Shown one piece after another: positions 31,385 through 42,259 of a DNA stretch of 64,000 nucleotides; position 1 is the stretch's first letter; every line of letters starts with the position of its first letter. A program made the translations under genes and the position numbers. The stretch covers positions 1 to 64,000 of the forward strand of contig JACGCN010000023.1 of NCBI GenBank assembly GCA_014905825.1, written 5' to 3'. Below the pieces are notes generated by a model. It made no database searches. It was not told the DNA's origin and saw nothing but the letters and a program-made list of their open reading frames with translations. The DNA is from Lyophyllum atratum. Lineage: Eukaryota > Basidiomycota > Agaricomycetes > Agaricales > Lyophyllaceae.

Positions 31385-32133
31385 ATGAGCGTCGCCGACT
31401 TTCAAGAACTCATAGACTACTTCGACTACCGCTTGCGCACCGCCTGCCTAGCGGTGACGTCGCTCGAACCATCTGATCAACGAGCGTGGATGAAGAAGAA
31501 GCTCGTGGGAGAAATAGTGCGTGCCCGCACCATCGTGGTCGCGATGTCTGTCACTGATGCTCTGTACAGCACGTCGCCCTCTCCCAAGTGTCGGCGGCTT
31601 ACGGTCGCGGCTTCACTCCTTCGGTGCCTCCCTTCCTCAGCGCCCTCTCCCGCGAGCTTCAGCCCCCGGACACGGTCTCGTTCGACGTCGATTCCATAAC
31701 CCGCGCGATGGAAAGAACGAACGTAACGCAGGCCACGTGTCAGGGTGGGGGCTTAGCCCTGGACTGGTGGACGTCCCTCAACAACGAGAGGGCACCTAAA
31801 CGCCCCCGACAGATGACCGACCACGTTCCGGAACTGTTGGCGGAATATCGTCGCCACAGAGCCTCCGCGACTTTGGCTAGCAAGGACGAGGTGGTCCCTG
31901 GGAACGAGTTGTTCTCAGAGTCAGACGACGAGGACGTCGTCGCGCACGACCGTCCCCAGAACGAGTTGTTCTCAGAGTCGGACGAGGAGGACGTGATTGC
32001 GAGCGAGTTGGTTTGCGAGGAGTCCATGGAGTACACGGAGGGCGGGGATGTCGCTGCGAACGACCTCTTCGACGACATGGACACGGACGGCTTGGTCGCT
32101 CCGCCGGTCGTGTTTCCTGAGGACATGGAGTGA
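31385..32133 (+). CDS. Cassette gene A, copy 1 (A1)
   Basis: Exons 31385-31516 and 31570-32133 (231 residues) flank a 53-nt intron with a GTGCGT donor and a TACAG acceptor. The N-terminus, MSVADFQELIDYFDYRLR, is helical. Exon 2 has GFTPSVPPFLSALSRELQPP, GLALDWWTSLNN and a basic patch (APKRPRQ). The C-terminus is acidic with two NELFSESD-type repeats. I do not recognise the family. The basic patch and acidic tail would fit a transcriptional regulator (inference). A2 at 40258 has an identical first-exon length and about 75 per cent similarity. Gene B follows about 210 bp downstream on the same strand in both places. Confidence 0.7.
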
Positions 32134-32340
32134 GATATACCAAGTAGCACTTGTACATCGTAGATAACTTTTGCGCTGCAGATCGGAACGCTCAATAGCA
32201 CGGTGTCCGCCGAAATACTTGGGGGTGACAACACCGATCACAAAGCTTAGTCATACCACAACCCAAAATAAAAATGGGGAGTGAAATTTTGTTTCAGTCC
32301 ACTTTCCTGCCCCTCCCGCGCACACCACTCACAGTCTGCC

Positions 32341-33141
32341 ATGATCACTGCCTCTCCAGAACCCGGGACCGCATCCGATGAGCGTGATGCGTCTGCGAAG
32401 GCGAACACGGAGGTCAGTCTCGATGAGTGGGACAAGTGTAGTCACTGAAGCCCCCTAACCCAGCTTACCGATCTCGCCCCAGCGACGGGCGATGGAGAAG
32501 CGCCACCAGAGTAGGTGGACCCGGTCTCCAGCGTGGCGCGGGGCTCACCGACCCGTATTCACAGATCGTCGCGGGACAGAGAGCTGGATCGCAAGAGGGG
32601 ACAGGCTTTGGTTGGAGGTACGATGCGAAGCCATCTCCGCACCTGTGACTGGCTGACGCACAGCGCTGGGTAGCGACCGACGCCAATCGTGCACCCACTA
32701 AAAGGGCGCGCCGCGAGGGCGACGACACGGACACCGCGTCGCCTAACCCGGGCAATGAGAACACCGCGCCCGGCACTGCACTCAGCACGAGAGACACGAA
32801 CGCGGGGGCTACCTCCAATAACGTCTTGAGGCGACAGCCATCGGACAGAGGTGCTTTCAGGGTTCGCATCCAACTCAGTAAGTCCGCCCTCGTAGACTGC
32901 GCTCGGGCTTTACGCTAACTGTTCTCCAGCTCAAGAGCAGCACGATATGATCCTGGACCTCCAACAGCAGGTCGGCAGGCTGCGAGACGAGGTCGATGTC
33001 CTCGAAATCGAGGTCGTAACTCTGCAAAACCGAGTCGGCGATCTCGACTACCAGGCTGCGAGCACTCGAGAGCGGGTTGATGATCTCGAAGACGGGGTCC
33101 CACGGTTCAGCAGTCCCTCCCATGGCAGCTCCCCAGCGTAG
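32341..33141 (+). pseudogene. Cassette gene B, copy 1 (B1), in-frame stop
   Basis: Exon 1 is 32341-32412, then a GTCAGT...CAG intron and an exon from 32464. That exon meets TAG at 32512-32514, where B3 has TGC. Beyond it the frame continues: a basic segment (APTKRARRE), a linker and, after a GTAAGT intron, a C-terminal coiled coil (QQQVGRLRDEVDVLEIEVV...LQNRV) ending at 33141. The stop suggests a disabled copy unless the local splicing differs. Family traits are a nuclear-type basic patch and a leucine-rich coiled coil. Function is unknown. Confidence 0.55.
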
Positions 33142-33414
33142 CATACTTATGCACCGTTGATGTATACCAGCAACACAAGTTGATGTTGAATATCAGTTTC
33201 CCCTGCACCGACACCGTGTCGCTTAACCCGGGTGATGAGAACACCGCGCCTAACCATTCCGTAGGTGAGGCACCACACTAACGAATGCCTTACGGAACTT
33301 TGTTTCCCACCTTGGATCAATCGAAGGGCGCGTGATCACCACATTTGAGATGGCCATGGGCAGTTCAGGCACATTCGTTTACGCCCTATGGAAACGAGGG
33401 GGGGTTGAAGGGAG
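33142..33414. other. Spacer with a fragment of gene B
   Basis: Positions about 33207-33255 repeat part of gene B exon 3 ('cttaacccgggtgatgagaa'). No gene is seen in the rest. Confidence 0.5.
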
Positions 33415-33822
33415 GTACCGCAGCGGCTTGGGAACATTCTTCAAATGGGCGTCCGATCCAGTGCCCATATCAGGGCCAGATCCTGGGCGCGCTCCCCAAT
33501 ATACACGGGAGAAGGCACTCCCATACATGTCGTCGCCTCCTCGGTATTTGCCGATCATATGACGACTGCGAGGACCAAAACTGCTCCGCCCATTTTTCAA
33601 ATCGCCCCACTCACCAGGGACGTACCGCAGCGGCTTGGGAACACTCTTCAAATGGGCGTCCGATCCAGTGCCCATATCAGGGCCAGATCCTGGGCGCGCT
33701 CCCCAATATACACGGGAGAAGGCACTCCCATACATGTCGTCGCCTGCTCGGTATTTGCCGATCATATGCCGACTGCGAGGACCAAAACTGCTCCGCCCAT
33801 TTTTCTAATCGCCCCACTCACC
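33415..33822. repeat. 207-bp tandem duplication upstream of F-box gene
   Basis: Two units (33415-33621 and 33622-33822) are nearly identical. The second ends at the start codon of the F-box gene. The proximal part ('actgctccgcccattttt') is also found upstream of the paralogue at 37573, so it is promoter or 5' leader sequence. Confidence 0.85.
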
Positions 33823-34981
33823 ATGCAACCCAAAGTTCCACAGGACATCATCGAGGAAATCGTCTGGTGCATCGACCGCGAGAGTTCCGACTTTTCGGCG
33901 ACACTGCGAGTGTGGAGGTCCGTGTCGTTAGGGTTTCGACGGGCGGCGGACGCGGTGCTGTTCCATGACGTACACCTGGACACCACAACGCGTCAGCAAG
34001 ACGACTGGACGCCCCGCACGGATCGCCTGCTACGCATGGCAGGTAAAAATCGGCACATCCCACGTCTTGTCCGACGTCTTCAGATCACCATTCCAGTCTC
34101 CGGGGAGCGGGTCATGGAGCGGGATATCCGGGAGGTCCGTTCCTTCCTCGGCGTCATCGAACTGAGGATCACGGTCAGGGGCTACGGGTCAAGGACATGG
34201 TCGGAGCACCCGACGTACAAAACGAAATTTTGCAAGGGACTGTTGGCGGCGACGGATTTGCAGAGGCTTGAGCTGGAGGAGCTGCAGATACCGATGAACG
34301 TGCTGCTCGCCTGCAGCCGCCTAAGGCGCCTGCGCCTCACGCGCGCCAGTGTTACGGAGGTGGTGGAGAGCTCGATGAAAAGTGAGCCATGGAGTTGCCT
34401 GGAGGTGCTGGACTTGTTCGGTAGCCCGGTGACGGTGGAACTGCTGACGGCGCTAGCGGTGGGTTCGGGCGTGAGGGAGCTGACGTACGATGGCGCCTCG
34501 TCGGCAGATCCGGGGGACTGCAACCGATTGATCGACGTCCTGAAGGGGTCTTTGAGAGTGCTGAAGATCGCGTCGTTGGACAATGGTGAAATACTCGTTT
34601 CCTGTGGATTTGGCCGTTTCACTGACTGTTTGACCTTTTCAAGTGTCGACACCGGATATCAGCGGGGCCGCTCTCCTCGAACATCTGACCCTCCGGTTTC
34701 TCGATACACGTCGCTGGGGAAGCATCCCAGCTGCTCTTTCAGGTATCCGTCGCCTTAGGTACCTGCATACCGTGGACATAACGACCGCGTATGACCACGA
34801 GGCGACCGAGCTACACAACCCGTGGGGAAAGGTCGACGATCTCATGTACGAGCAGATCGCGAAGCCGACTCTGAAGCTCGTGGTACCTCGAGACTTTGAT
34901 GAGACCGACTTCGTGGAGAAAATGCCACGGCTTGCTGGGGTGGGCCGGCTTGAAGTCAAACTAGCCCGGCCGATCAGGTGA
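33823..34981 (+). CDS. F-box protein, paralogue 1
   Basis: Exons 33823-34585 and 34644-34981 encode about 366 residues. The start MQPKVPQDIIEEIVWCID with FRRAADAVLFHDVHLD fits an F-box. Leucine-rich repeats follow (LQRLELEELQIPMNVLLACSR, CLEVLDLFGSPVT). Read without splicing the frame breaks near 34640, but a 58-nt intron (GTGAAA...TTTTCAAG, TGACTG branch site) restores it. The paralogue at 36191-37573 has the matching intron with 57 nt. SCF adaptor function is assumed from the family. Confidence 0.75.
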
Positions 34982-35380
34982 GAATTCCCGCATTGTACTG
35001 GTCAAGCCCATTTGACCAAGGTTCATGCGTGCGTTAGTCTTTGACCTCGTCTACTTTCCCGTTGAATTTTGGACGCCCGCCAAGCAGTTTGATACATCTT
35101 TTTTTGCGCTTCCGAAACAACTGTAGCACACCTATGTATACGTCTTGCGAATAACCCATCAATTGCTTCTGGGCGAAAAAAAGAAATTGTCACTGAACGG
35201 GCATCACCTTAAGCCTTCTCAAAAGGGGGCGAACACTCGTAGCCGAGGTGTCCAAACGCGGAGCGGTACTGAGCGTGGGCAGGCGAATTTCCTGGGTGAA
35301 AAGACTGATCAAAGCGCTTTGTCATACCACAAGAGTGAAATTTTGTTTCGGTCCATCCTCCTGCACCTCGCGCGCACACC
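34982..35380. other. Spacer between F-box gene and gene B remnant
   Basis: It includes the motif 'tcataccacaagagtgaaa' that precedes every gene B copy. No gene is seen. Confidence 0.4.
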
Positions 35381-35383
35381 ACT

Positions 35384-35510
35384 CACAGTGACTGCGCGTC
35401 CCGAAACCGGGACCGCCTCCGATGAGCGTGGTGTGTCTGCGAAAGCCAAGAGTTGTCGCTGACTCCCCTAACCCAGCTTTCCGATGTCGCCAACGACAGC
35501 CGCGCGCTGT
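35384..35510 (+). pseudogene. Remnant of gene B first exon and intron
   Basis: The sequence 'cccgaaaccgggaccgcctc' followed by gatgagcgtg, then the intron-like gactcccctaacccag, matches the 5' part of B1 and B2. The start codon position reads gtg and nothing downstream of exon 2 remains. Confidence 0.65.
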
Positions 35511-35832
35511 ACGCCGGCGACCGAAGGCCCGCGAACTGCGGAGCAATGAGGAGGGGGTGCGGGGTGCGGAGTAATACTTGGGTGAAAAGACCGATCAAAA
35601 TGCTTAGTCAGACAAACTCCCCTTTCCAGATCACGACCTGCTTGCTGCCATCTACCATGCCTGACGTCCACGACGAACAGGGAACCCGTCTCCTGTCTCC
35701 TACTGCCCGCGGATTATATCAGTGCTCGTCCGCGACGAATAGCAGTGGTGAAGTAGGGGTCCCCTGCACCGGTTCTTCAACACGTTGCCGTGATTGAATT
35801 GCAGGAACAAGTCCAGGGATCGGGCTCCGTTG
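35511..35832. other. Spacer with dispersed motif
   Basis: Contains 'gaaaagaccgatcaaaatgc' at about 35587, a motif found many times between 35 and 45 kb. No gene is seen. Confidence 0.4.
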
Positions 35833-36060
35833 AAGGCGTCCGATCCAGTGCTGTAACCAGGGTTATAATTTTTGCCTACTAGCGACTAGCGCTTAGACAG
35901 GGTCCCCTGCGGCGTCCGATCCAGTGCCGTAACCAGGGTTATAATTTTTGCCTACTAGCGACTAGCGCTTAGACAGGGTCCCCTGCGGCGTCCGATCCAG
36001 TGCCGTAACCAGGGTTATAATTTTTGCCTACTAGCGACTAGCGCTTAGACAGGGTCCCCT
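35833..36060. repeat. 76-bp repeat, three tandem copies
   Basis: Units begin ggcgtccgatccagtgc and contain 'ctactagcgactagcgctta'. They are flanked on both sides by a longer repeat ('ttgcaggaacaagtccaggg' at about 35800 and 36094), giving a nested structure. The unit contains the palindromic ctagcgactagcgcttag. Confidence 0.9.
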
Positions 36061-36190
36061 GCACCGGTTGTTCAACATGTTGCGGTGACTGAATTGCAGG
36101 AACAAGTCCAGGGATCTGGCTCGGTTGAAGGCGTCCACCCGTCCCTCCTCATCCAATTCTCACTCCTAGCACAAAGGTCCTTATCGGTTG

Positions 36191-37573
36191 TCACCCGTTT
36201 ATTCGCAGTGATAAAATATATTCATAGCTCGTGTTACAATTTCTCTCGGAAGCGCAAGAAAAACGAAAGTGGTTGGGTAAGTGAAAGCGAATGAGGGCGC
36301 TGACATCGTCAAAGGCGGAACGGCCGAAAGTGATTTTCCTGCATGAACCTTGGTCAAATGCCGTCGACGAGCACAATCCAACAAGTCTCACATAATCCTC
36401 GACCCTGAAAATGTATTGCACTCGTCTGACTTCAAGCCGTCCCTGCCCATCGAGTTGTGGCATGTGGTTCTTGATGTACGTAGCTGTTTCCGGCTCGCCA
36501 ATTACCACGATCTTCAGAGTCGGTTCGTTCTCGTGGGTGAACATCACATCGTCGACCCTTCGCCACGGATTCGGGTCCTCCGAGTCCTCCGAGTCCTCCG
36601 CGTCCTCCGCGTCCTCCAGGTCCTCCTCCGTCGCATTGTGCTCATGCCCGGCCCTTATCTCGACCTTACGCAAATCCGGAAGGCGACCGATGTCCTCAAG
36701 AATGGCTGGGATGCTCTCCCAGCTACGCGAATCCACGAAACCAAGGCGCAGATCCTCAAGGAGCGTGGCCCCATTGATCTCCAGACTCGACGCTTGAACA
36801 GTCGAACAGTCAGCCCAAGCACCAAATACACAAGAGATGGGTACTTCACCGTCTTCATGCAGCTTTGTGATCTCTAGGCTTCTCAGCGATCCCTTCAAGA
36901 TGTCGACCAGACGGTTGCACTCCCCTACTGGACAGCCTAAGGTCCTCAACTCCCTGACGCCCGACCCCACCCTAAGCGCGTTCTCCAGTTCCATCGTGGG
37001 CCGGCTATTGAAGAGGGACAGCTCGTCCAGGCCGCTCCATGGCTGATGAACGTCCGGCTGCTCCGTTGCCTCTGTTACCCTGGCGAAGTCGAGAGCCAGG
37101 TGCTTAAGCTGTGTACAGCCAAGCAAAATATCCAGCGGTATGTCGAGGTTGACCAGGTCCACCCTCACCAGATTCGCCGCCCTCAACAGCTCCCTGAAGA
37201 ATGGTTCTGCTATGACGCACCCCCAGCCCTCGCCGATGATGCTGACCTCGGTGACACCCGAGAATGCTGCAAGGTCCCGGACAGCCGGGTCCATGAGCCG
37301 AGACGGGTCATCCGGGACGTTGAACTTCGCTCTCCTCACAAGGGGCGGGATGTGACGATTTACCGAGAGCAGTGTCAGCTCTCTATTCTCTACGAACGGC
37401 CACCCATTTGGGTCGAACTCCGATTCCTTCGTGTTCAACTCCACTGAGTCATAGAATACGGCGTCCACCACCTGTCTAAATGCTGGGGAGACGAACCTCA
37501 ACTCGCGCCACTGGGTACGCTCGCAATGATGTACGACTTCATGGATGAGCTCCGGGGGAAGTGTGGGTTGCAT
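36191..37573 (-). CDS. F-box protein, paralogue 2
   Basis: Exons 37573-36850 and 36792-36191 (about 441 residues) are proposed from comparison with paralogue 1. The intervening 57 nt (GTGAAG...GTTCAAG) is stop-free and divisible by three, so the gene also reads open without splicing (460 residues). The N-terminus MQPTLPPELIHEVVHHCERTQ is a clear F-box start. LRR-like segments include LVRVDLVNLDIPLDILLGC and LDELSLFNSRPT. An acidic repeat (EDAEDAEDSEDSED) comes from a gaggactcgg-type microsatellite. The gene is tail-to-tail with paralogue 1 and shares its promoter-proximal sequence. Confidence 0.75.
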   Translation of the reverse strand: MQPTLPPELIHEVVHHCERTQWRELRFVSPAFRQVVDAVFYDSVELNTKESEFDPNGWPFVENRELTLLSVNRHIPPLVRRAKFNVPDDPSRLMDPAVRDLAAFSGVTEVSIIGEGWGCVIAEPFFRELLRAANLVRVDLVNLDIPLDILLGCTQLKHLALDFARVTEATEQPDVHQPWSGLDELSLFNSRPTMELENALRVGSGVRELRTLGCPVGECNRLVDILKGSLRSLEITKLHEDGEVPISCVFGAWADCSTVQASSLEINGATLLEDLRLGFVDSRSWESIPAILEDIGRLPDLRKVEIRAGHEHNATEEDLEDAEDAEDSEDSEDPNPWRRVDDVMFTHENEPTLKIVVIGEPETATYIKNHMPQLDGQGRLEVRRVQYIFRVEDYVRLVGLCSSTAFDQGSCRKITFGRSAFDDVSALIRFHLPNHFRFSCASERNCNTSYEYILSLRING

Positions 37574-37949
37574 GGGATGAGGGAAGCGATTTGGAAAATG
37601 GCGGAGCAGTTTGTCAGGTCATCCCCATACATATATATAGCAGTCAGCATATGATCGGCGAACCCTGATGGCAGACAATATATACGGAAACGCCTTACCT
37701 GATATGAGCTGGACTCTTTGGAGACGGGCATTGATGTACGTGTTGTCTCCGTGATGTGTCCGTGGCATCTACCGCGACCCTGTCAGGTTGCATTGTTGCA
37801 TCATGTCCTCAGGGGAAAGAGCGGAGACTGTGTACTATTGGGATGACATGCAAAGAGAGCGGACTGCTATCGATTACGTTTCGCATCAGAAATTGTTAAT
37901 ATGTGCGCCGCCATCGCCGCCGACACCGATGACGAAAGGCGCCCCAAAC
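37574..37949. other. 5' flank of F-box paralogue 2
   Basis: Contains a 'catatatatatagc' tract and sequence shared with the other F-box promoter. No gene is seen. Confidence 0.45.
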
Positions 37950-39320
37950 GCGGCGGAAATACTGGGGTGAAAAGACCGATCAAAATGCTTAGTCAGACGA
38001 ACGACCCATTCCAGATCACGAAGCAAACCCACTGGCTCCCCGCCAAACCACTGGCGCAAAACATGAAAATGGGTCATGAGATCACAATGCGCGCATCCTG
38101 AAGTGTCCTTGCATCTCTAACCCTAAGAAAACAAAAATGCTGTCGCCGACACCGTCGCCGACAACGACGCCAACATTTTCAGAAAAATATAAAGAGACCC
38201 CTGGCGACAGAGCGAGAAGGAAATGACTGCTACCAATTGCGGTTGGAGTCAGAGATAATGATATTGACACCGTGGATGTTGGCGACGCCGACGACAGCAG
38301 GTCCCCCCCAAGACGGAGCAACGACAAGGCGCTGGGGGGTGCGGAGCACGGGGGGCCGAAATACTTGGCTGAAAAGACCGATCAAAATGCTTAGTCAGAC
38401 GAACGACCCATTCCAGATCACAAGCAAACCCACTGCCTCCCCGCCAAACCACTGGCGCAAAACATGAAAATGGGTCATGAGATCGCAATGCGCGCATCCT
38501 GAAGTGTCCTTGCATCAAATGCACGCGAAAATAAAAATGCTGTCGCAGCAACGACAAGGCGCTGGGGGGTGCGGAGCACGGGGGGCCGAAATACTTGGCT
38601 GAAAAGACCGATCAAAATGCTTAGTCAGACGAACGACCCATTCCAGATCACAAGCAAACCCACTGCCTCCCCGCCAAACCACTGGCGCAAAACATGAAAA
38701 TGGGTCATGAGATCGCAATGCGCGCATCCTGAAGTGTCCTTGCATCAAATGCACGCGAAAACAAAAATGCTGTCGCAGCAACGACAAGGCGCTGGGGGGT
38801 GCGGAGCACGGGGGGCCGAAATACTGGGCTGAAAAGACCGATCAAAATGCTTAGTAAGACGAACGACCCATTCCAGATCACAAGCAAACCCACTGCCTCC
38901 CCGCCAAACCACTGGCGCAAAACATGAAAATGGGTCATGAGATCGCAATGCGCGCATCCTGAAGTGTCATTGCATCAAATGCACGCGAAAACAAAAATGC
39001 TGTCGCCGACACCGTCGCCGACAACGACGCCAACATTTTCAGAAAAATATAAAGAGACCCCTGGCCACAGAGCGAGAAGGAAATGACTGCTACCAATTGC
39101 GGTTGGAGTCAGAGATAATGATATTGACACCGTGGATGTTGGCGACGCCGACAACAGCAGGGCCCCCCCAAGACGGAGCAACGACAAGGCGCTGGGGGGT
39201 GCGGAGCACGGGGGGGCCGAAATACTTGGCTGAAAAGACCGATCAAAATGCTTAGTCAGACGAACGACCCATTCCAGATTCAAAATGCTTAGTAAGACGA
39301 ACGACCCATTCCAGATCACG
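37950..39320. repeat. ~240-bp tandem and dispersed repeat field
   Basis: Units contain 'gaaaagaccgatcaaaatgc', 'ccgccaaaccactggcgc' and 'gcgctggggggtgcggagc'. Four to five near-identical copies lie between 38040 and 39000, and a longer version with 'gtcgccgacaacgacgcc' occurs at 38140 and 39000. No gene is supported. Confidence 0.85.
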
Positions 39321-39905
39321 AAGCAAACCGGCTGCCCGCCAAAAGAAAAATATCAAAATCAAATTGTTTCTGCGGTACTCGTCGCCGACGACTGTAACAT
39401 GTGCAACCGAAGCGCTGAATCAAGTCGCAAATCGGAAGTTTACAATTACACAAATTGCCCCGGCATTGTTGTCGACGACATGGTCGACCGTCCACATCAC
39501 ACGCAGCACCCGCCTCATTGACCGCCTGCGCAAAACCTGAAAATTTCACAAATTGGCTGTCCCCATCGCCGCCGACGACGACGACGACCCACCTCAAACA
39601 CATACCCAACAAGCGACCTCCCTTGCCTGCGATAAGTGACCTTTAAAAATCAGAAAACAAAAAAATGGTTGTCGCCGTCGACAACGGCGGAGGCGGTGGC
39701 CTACCACACCACTGCGAACACAGAACCAATAAGCGACCTCTCTTACCTGCGCTCCGTTACCTTTGAAGCTCAAAACTGAGAAGAAAAAAATCGACGTCGC
39801 CGACGACGATGACGGCGGCGGCCGACCACCCGACCGGTACCACATTCGCAGAGTCCACACCCCCCACCTAAAACGCCTCTACCCAAAAAGAACGCGGCTT
39901 GCCGT
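39321..39905. other. Spacer of diverged repeats
   Basis: Runs such as cgccgacgacgacgac and two 'aagcgacctcccttgcctgcg' relatives (about 39612 and 39730) are present. No gene is seen. Confidence 0.4.
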
Positions 39906-40089
39906 TTAGACGAAAGATTCGCACGGAGGTCGTCGCCATAAAGAACGACGTCTAGCGGGCTCATTTCTTCGCGGTTCCCCGCGGTGCAAGCGGAACCGCA
40001 GACGGTTCCCCCTCCCCGAGGCCGTGGAGGGTGCACCGCTGCGCGGTGCGGTGGGTGCTTCCCTGTGCGGCACAGGGAAGGAAGAATAT
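39906..40089. repeat. Second hairpin-chain repeat, copy 1
   Basis: The ~185-bp unit holds consecutive inverted repeats: GTCGT/ACGAC, GCGGTTCC/GGAACCGC (39971-39999), CCCTCC/GGAGGG, GCACCGC/GCGGTGC (40033-40049) and TTCCCTGTG/CACAGGGAA (40059-40079). Copies 2 and 3 are at 45113-45608. The minus-strand open frame through it is the same in all copies but reads across stems, so I do not treat it as a gene. Confidence 0.85.
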
Positions 40090-40257
40090 AGGTAGGTTGT
40101 TGTTCATCCCACCCTAACCCACAGGTGGAGTGGCGGTGGAGGGAGAAGTTTTTTTCCCCAGAGTTCAACCCGTCAACCAACACAGGGCACAACAAGGCCC
40201 TTTGCCCACGCCACAAGTGTGACCATCGTGACGTGACTTTGCTGATCTCCAACCACG
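40090..40257. other. Upstream region of gene A2
   Basis: Shares 'acgccacaagtgtgaccatc' with the region upstream of A1, so it is probably the cassette promoter. Confidence 0.5.
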
Positions 40258-40947
40258 ATGAGCGTCGCCAACTTTCAGGAGCTCATCGACTACTTCGACT
40301 ACCGCCTGCGCGCCGCCTGCCTGCGGGTGACCTCGCTCGGACACTCCAATCGCCGATCGTGGATGAAGAAGAAGCTCGCAGGAGAAATCGTGCGTGGCCC
40401 CGCGCAACCCCCACGTCGCGTTCACTGATCGTCTGCACAGCATGTCGCCCTCTCCCACGTGGCTGCGGCTTACGGGCGCGGCTTCACGCCTTCTGTGCCC
40501 CCGTTTCTCAGCGCCCTCTCCCGCGAGCTCCAGCCGCCCGAGACCGTCTCGTTCGACATCGATTCCATAAAGCGTGCGATGGAAAGAGCACACGTTACGC
40601 GTGCCACAACCCACGGCGAGGGCATAGCCCTCGACTGGTGGACCACCCTCGACAACGAGAACGCGCCTAAGCGCAGTCGACCAATGACCGACAACGTTCC
40701 CGAGCTGCTGGAGGAATATCGTCGCCACAAAGCCTCCACGACTTTGGCGGGCGACCTTTCCGACCACGAGGTGTTCGCCGACGAGGACGTTCCCGAGAAC
40801 GAGCTGTTCTCCGAGGAAGAGGTGTTCCCAGAGGTGGACTGTGCCGAGAACGAGTTGTTCCCGGACGACGTGGACACGTCCGGGTGGATGGATCCTCTCG
40901 TACTGTTTCCCTCGGAGGACGGTGGGGACATGAGCGTCGAGGTCTAG
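40258..40947 (+). CDS. Cassette gene A, copy 2 (A2)
   Basis: Exons 40258-40389 and 40441-40947 encode 212 residues. The N-terminus (MSVANFQELIDYFDYRLR), the middle (GFTPSVPPFLSALSRELQPP, ALDWWTTLDN) and the acidic C-terminus (NELFSEEEVFPE) match A1. The acidic tail is shorter. The first exon is the same length as in A1 (132 nt). The intact frame, despite silent and replacement differences, suggests both copies are under constraint. The family is not recognised. Gene B2 follows on the same strand. Confidence 0.7.
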
Positions 40948-41127
40948 GCACTATACCCCAGTAGCACTTTGTAGTTTGCGCGCTCCCACTATGCACGTTT
41001 GTGTTCCTCGGCCGAAACACCTGGGCGGCCATCAGAAAGCTTAGTCATGGTACAACCCAAAATAAAAACAGGGAGCGAAATTTTGTTTCACTCCATCTTC
41101 CTGCTTCACCACCACATGCAGTCTGCC

Positions 41128-42051
41128 ATGGTCACCTCGCATCCAGAAACTGGGATCGCGTCCGATGAGCGCGATGCGGAGGTGAGTCTCGACGTGTGCG
41201 GGACAAGCGTCGTCGCTGACACCCCCTGACCCAGGTTTCCGACGTCGCCCGAGCCATGGGCGACGGACAGGCGGTCGACCCCGTCTCACCGTCGCCAGAC
41301 CGAGGGCGAGAACTCAAGAGGGGACAGGCTTCCCCAGCACCTGCGACCTTGCACTCTTTGGAAACCATAGTCACCTCGCGTCCAGAAGCCGAGATCGCGT
41401 CCGATGAGCGCGATGCGGAGGTGAGTCTCGACGTGTGCGGGACAAGTGTCGTCGCTGACACCCCCTGACCCAGGTTTCCGACGTCGCCCGAGCCATGGGC
41501 GACGGACAGGTGGTCGACCCCGTCTCACCGTCGCCAGACCGAGGGCGAGAACTCAAGAGGGGACAGGCTTCCCAAGCACGTACGACCTTGCACTCTTTCC
41601 GCACCCGTTTGTGGCTGACGCGCTTTGCTGGCCAGCCACCGACGCCAATCCTGCACCAGCCAAACGGCCTCGTCGCGACCGCGACGAAAGGGTCACCGCG
41701 TCGCCTCACCAGCCCGATGAGAACACCGCGCCCGCCGCCGCGCTCCGCACCGTGGACACCAACACTTCTGCCAGTAGCCCCTCGCGCACGCCGGTTTTTA
41801 GGATCCGCATGCGACTCAGTAAGTTGCCCCTCCCCTCATACCCTGCGCTTCGCCTGGGAGCTGATCGTCCTCCAGCCCACGAGCAGAACGATATACTCCA
41901 CGAACTTAGAACACAGATGGGAACCCTGCGACGGGAGGTGGAGGCCCTTGAATTCGTGGTAGAAAATCTACAAAACCGAGTGGAAAACGTCGAACACCAG
42001 GTGGTGTACACCCGAGAGCGAGTGTATGATCTCGAGGACGGGATGCCATAG
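41128..42051 (+). CDS. Cassette gene B, copy 2 (B2), internal exon duplication
   Basis: The start is at 41128 (MVTSHPETG). Exon 1 is 41128-41181 and the second exon starts at 41235 (VSDVARAMGDGQ, then SPSPDRGRELKRGQAS). A 239-bp tandem duplication (41128 and 41367) copies exon 1, intron and most of exon 2. In the first unit the exon 2 donor has changed from cacgtacg to cacctgcg, so the exon reads on in frame through the duplicated exon 1, whose ATG is now ATA. Downstream come a basic patch (AKRPRRDRDER) and, after a GTAAGT intron, the coiled coil (LRREVEALEFVVENLQNRV). No stop interrupts this model. Function is unknown. Confidence 0.6.
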
Positions 42052-42259
42052 TGCCATTATGATACACAAAACAAGTCGATTTCTTGCGTTAGTGTTTTGT
42101 AGTGCCTGCATACACATTGAGCGCGTGAGCCCTCTACAAGAGAACGAAAGCGATGTCGACGAGCGATGACGTCAGGCGGGGGGAGATACCCGCGGGAAAG
42201 GAGCGACCTAAAACCTTAGTCATACAAATATCCCGAGTGAAATTTTCCTTTCGCCCACC

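Noticed and set aside
34580..34660. Frameshift in the F-box gene at 33.8-35.0 kb
   Set aside because: A 58-nt GT-AG intron with a branch site restores frame and the paralogue has the corresponding 57-nt intron.
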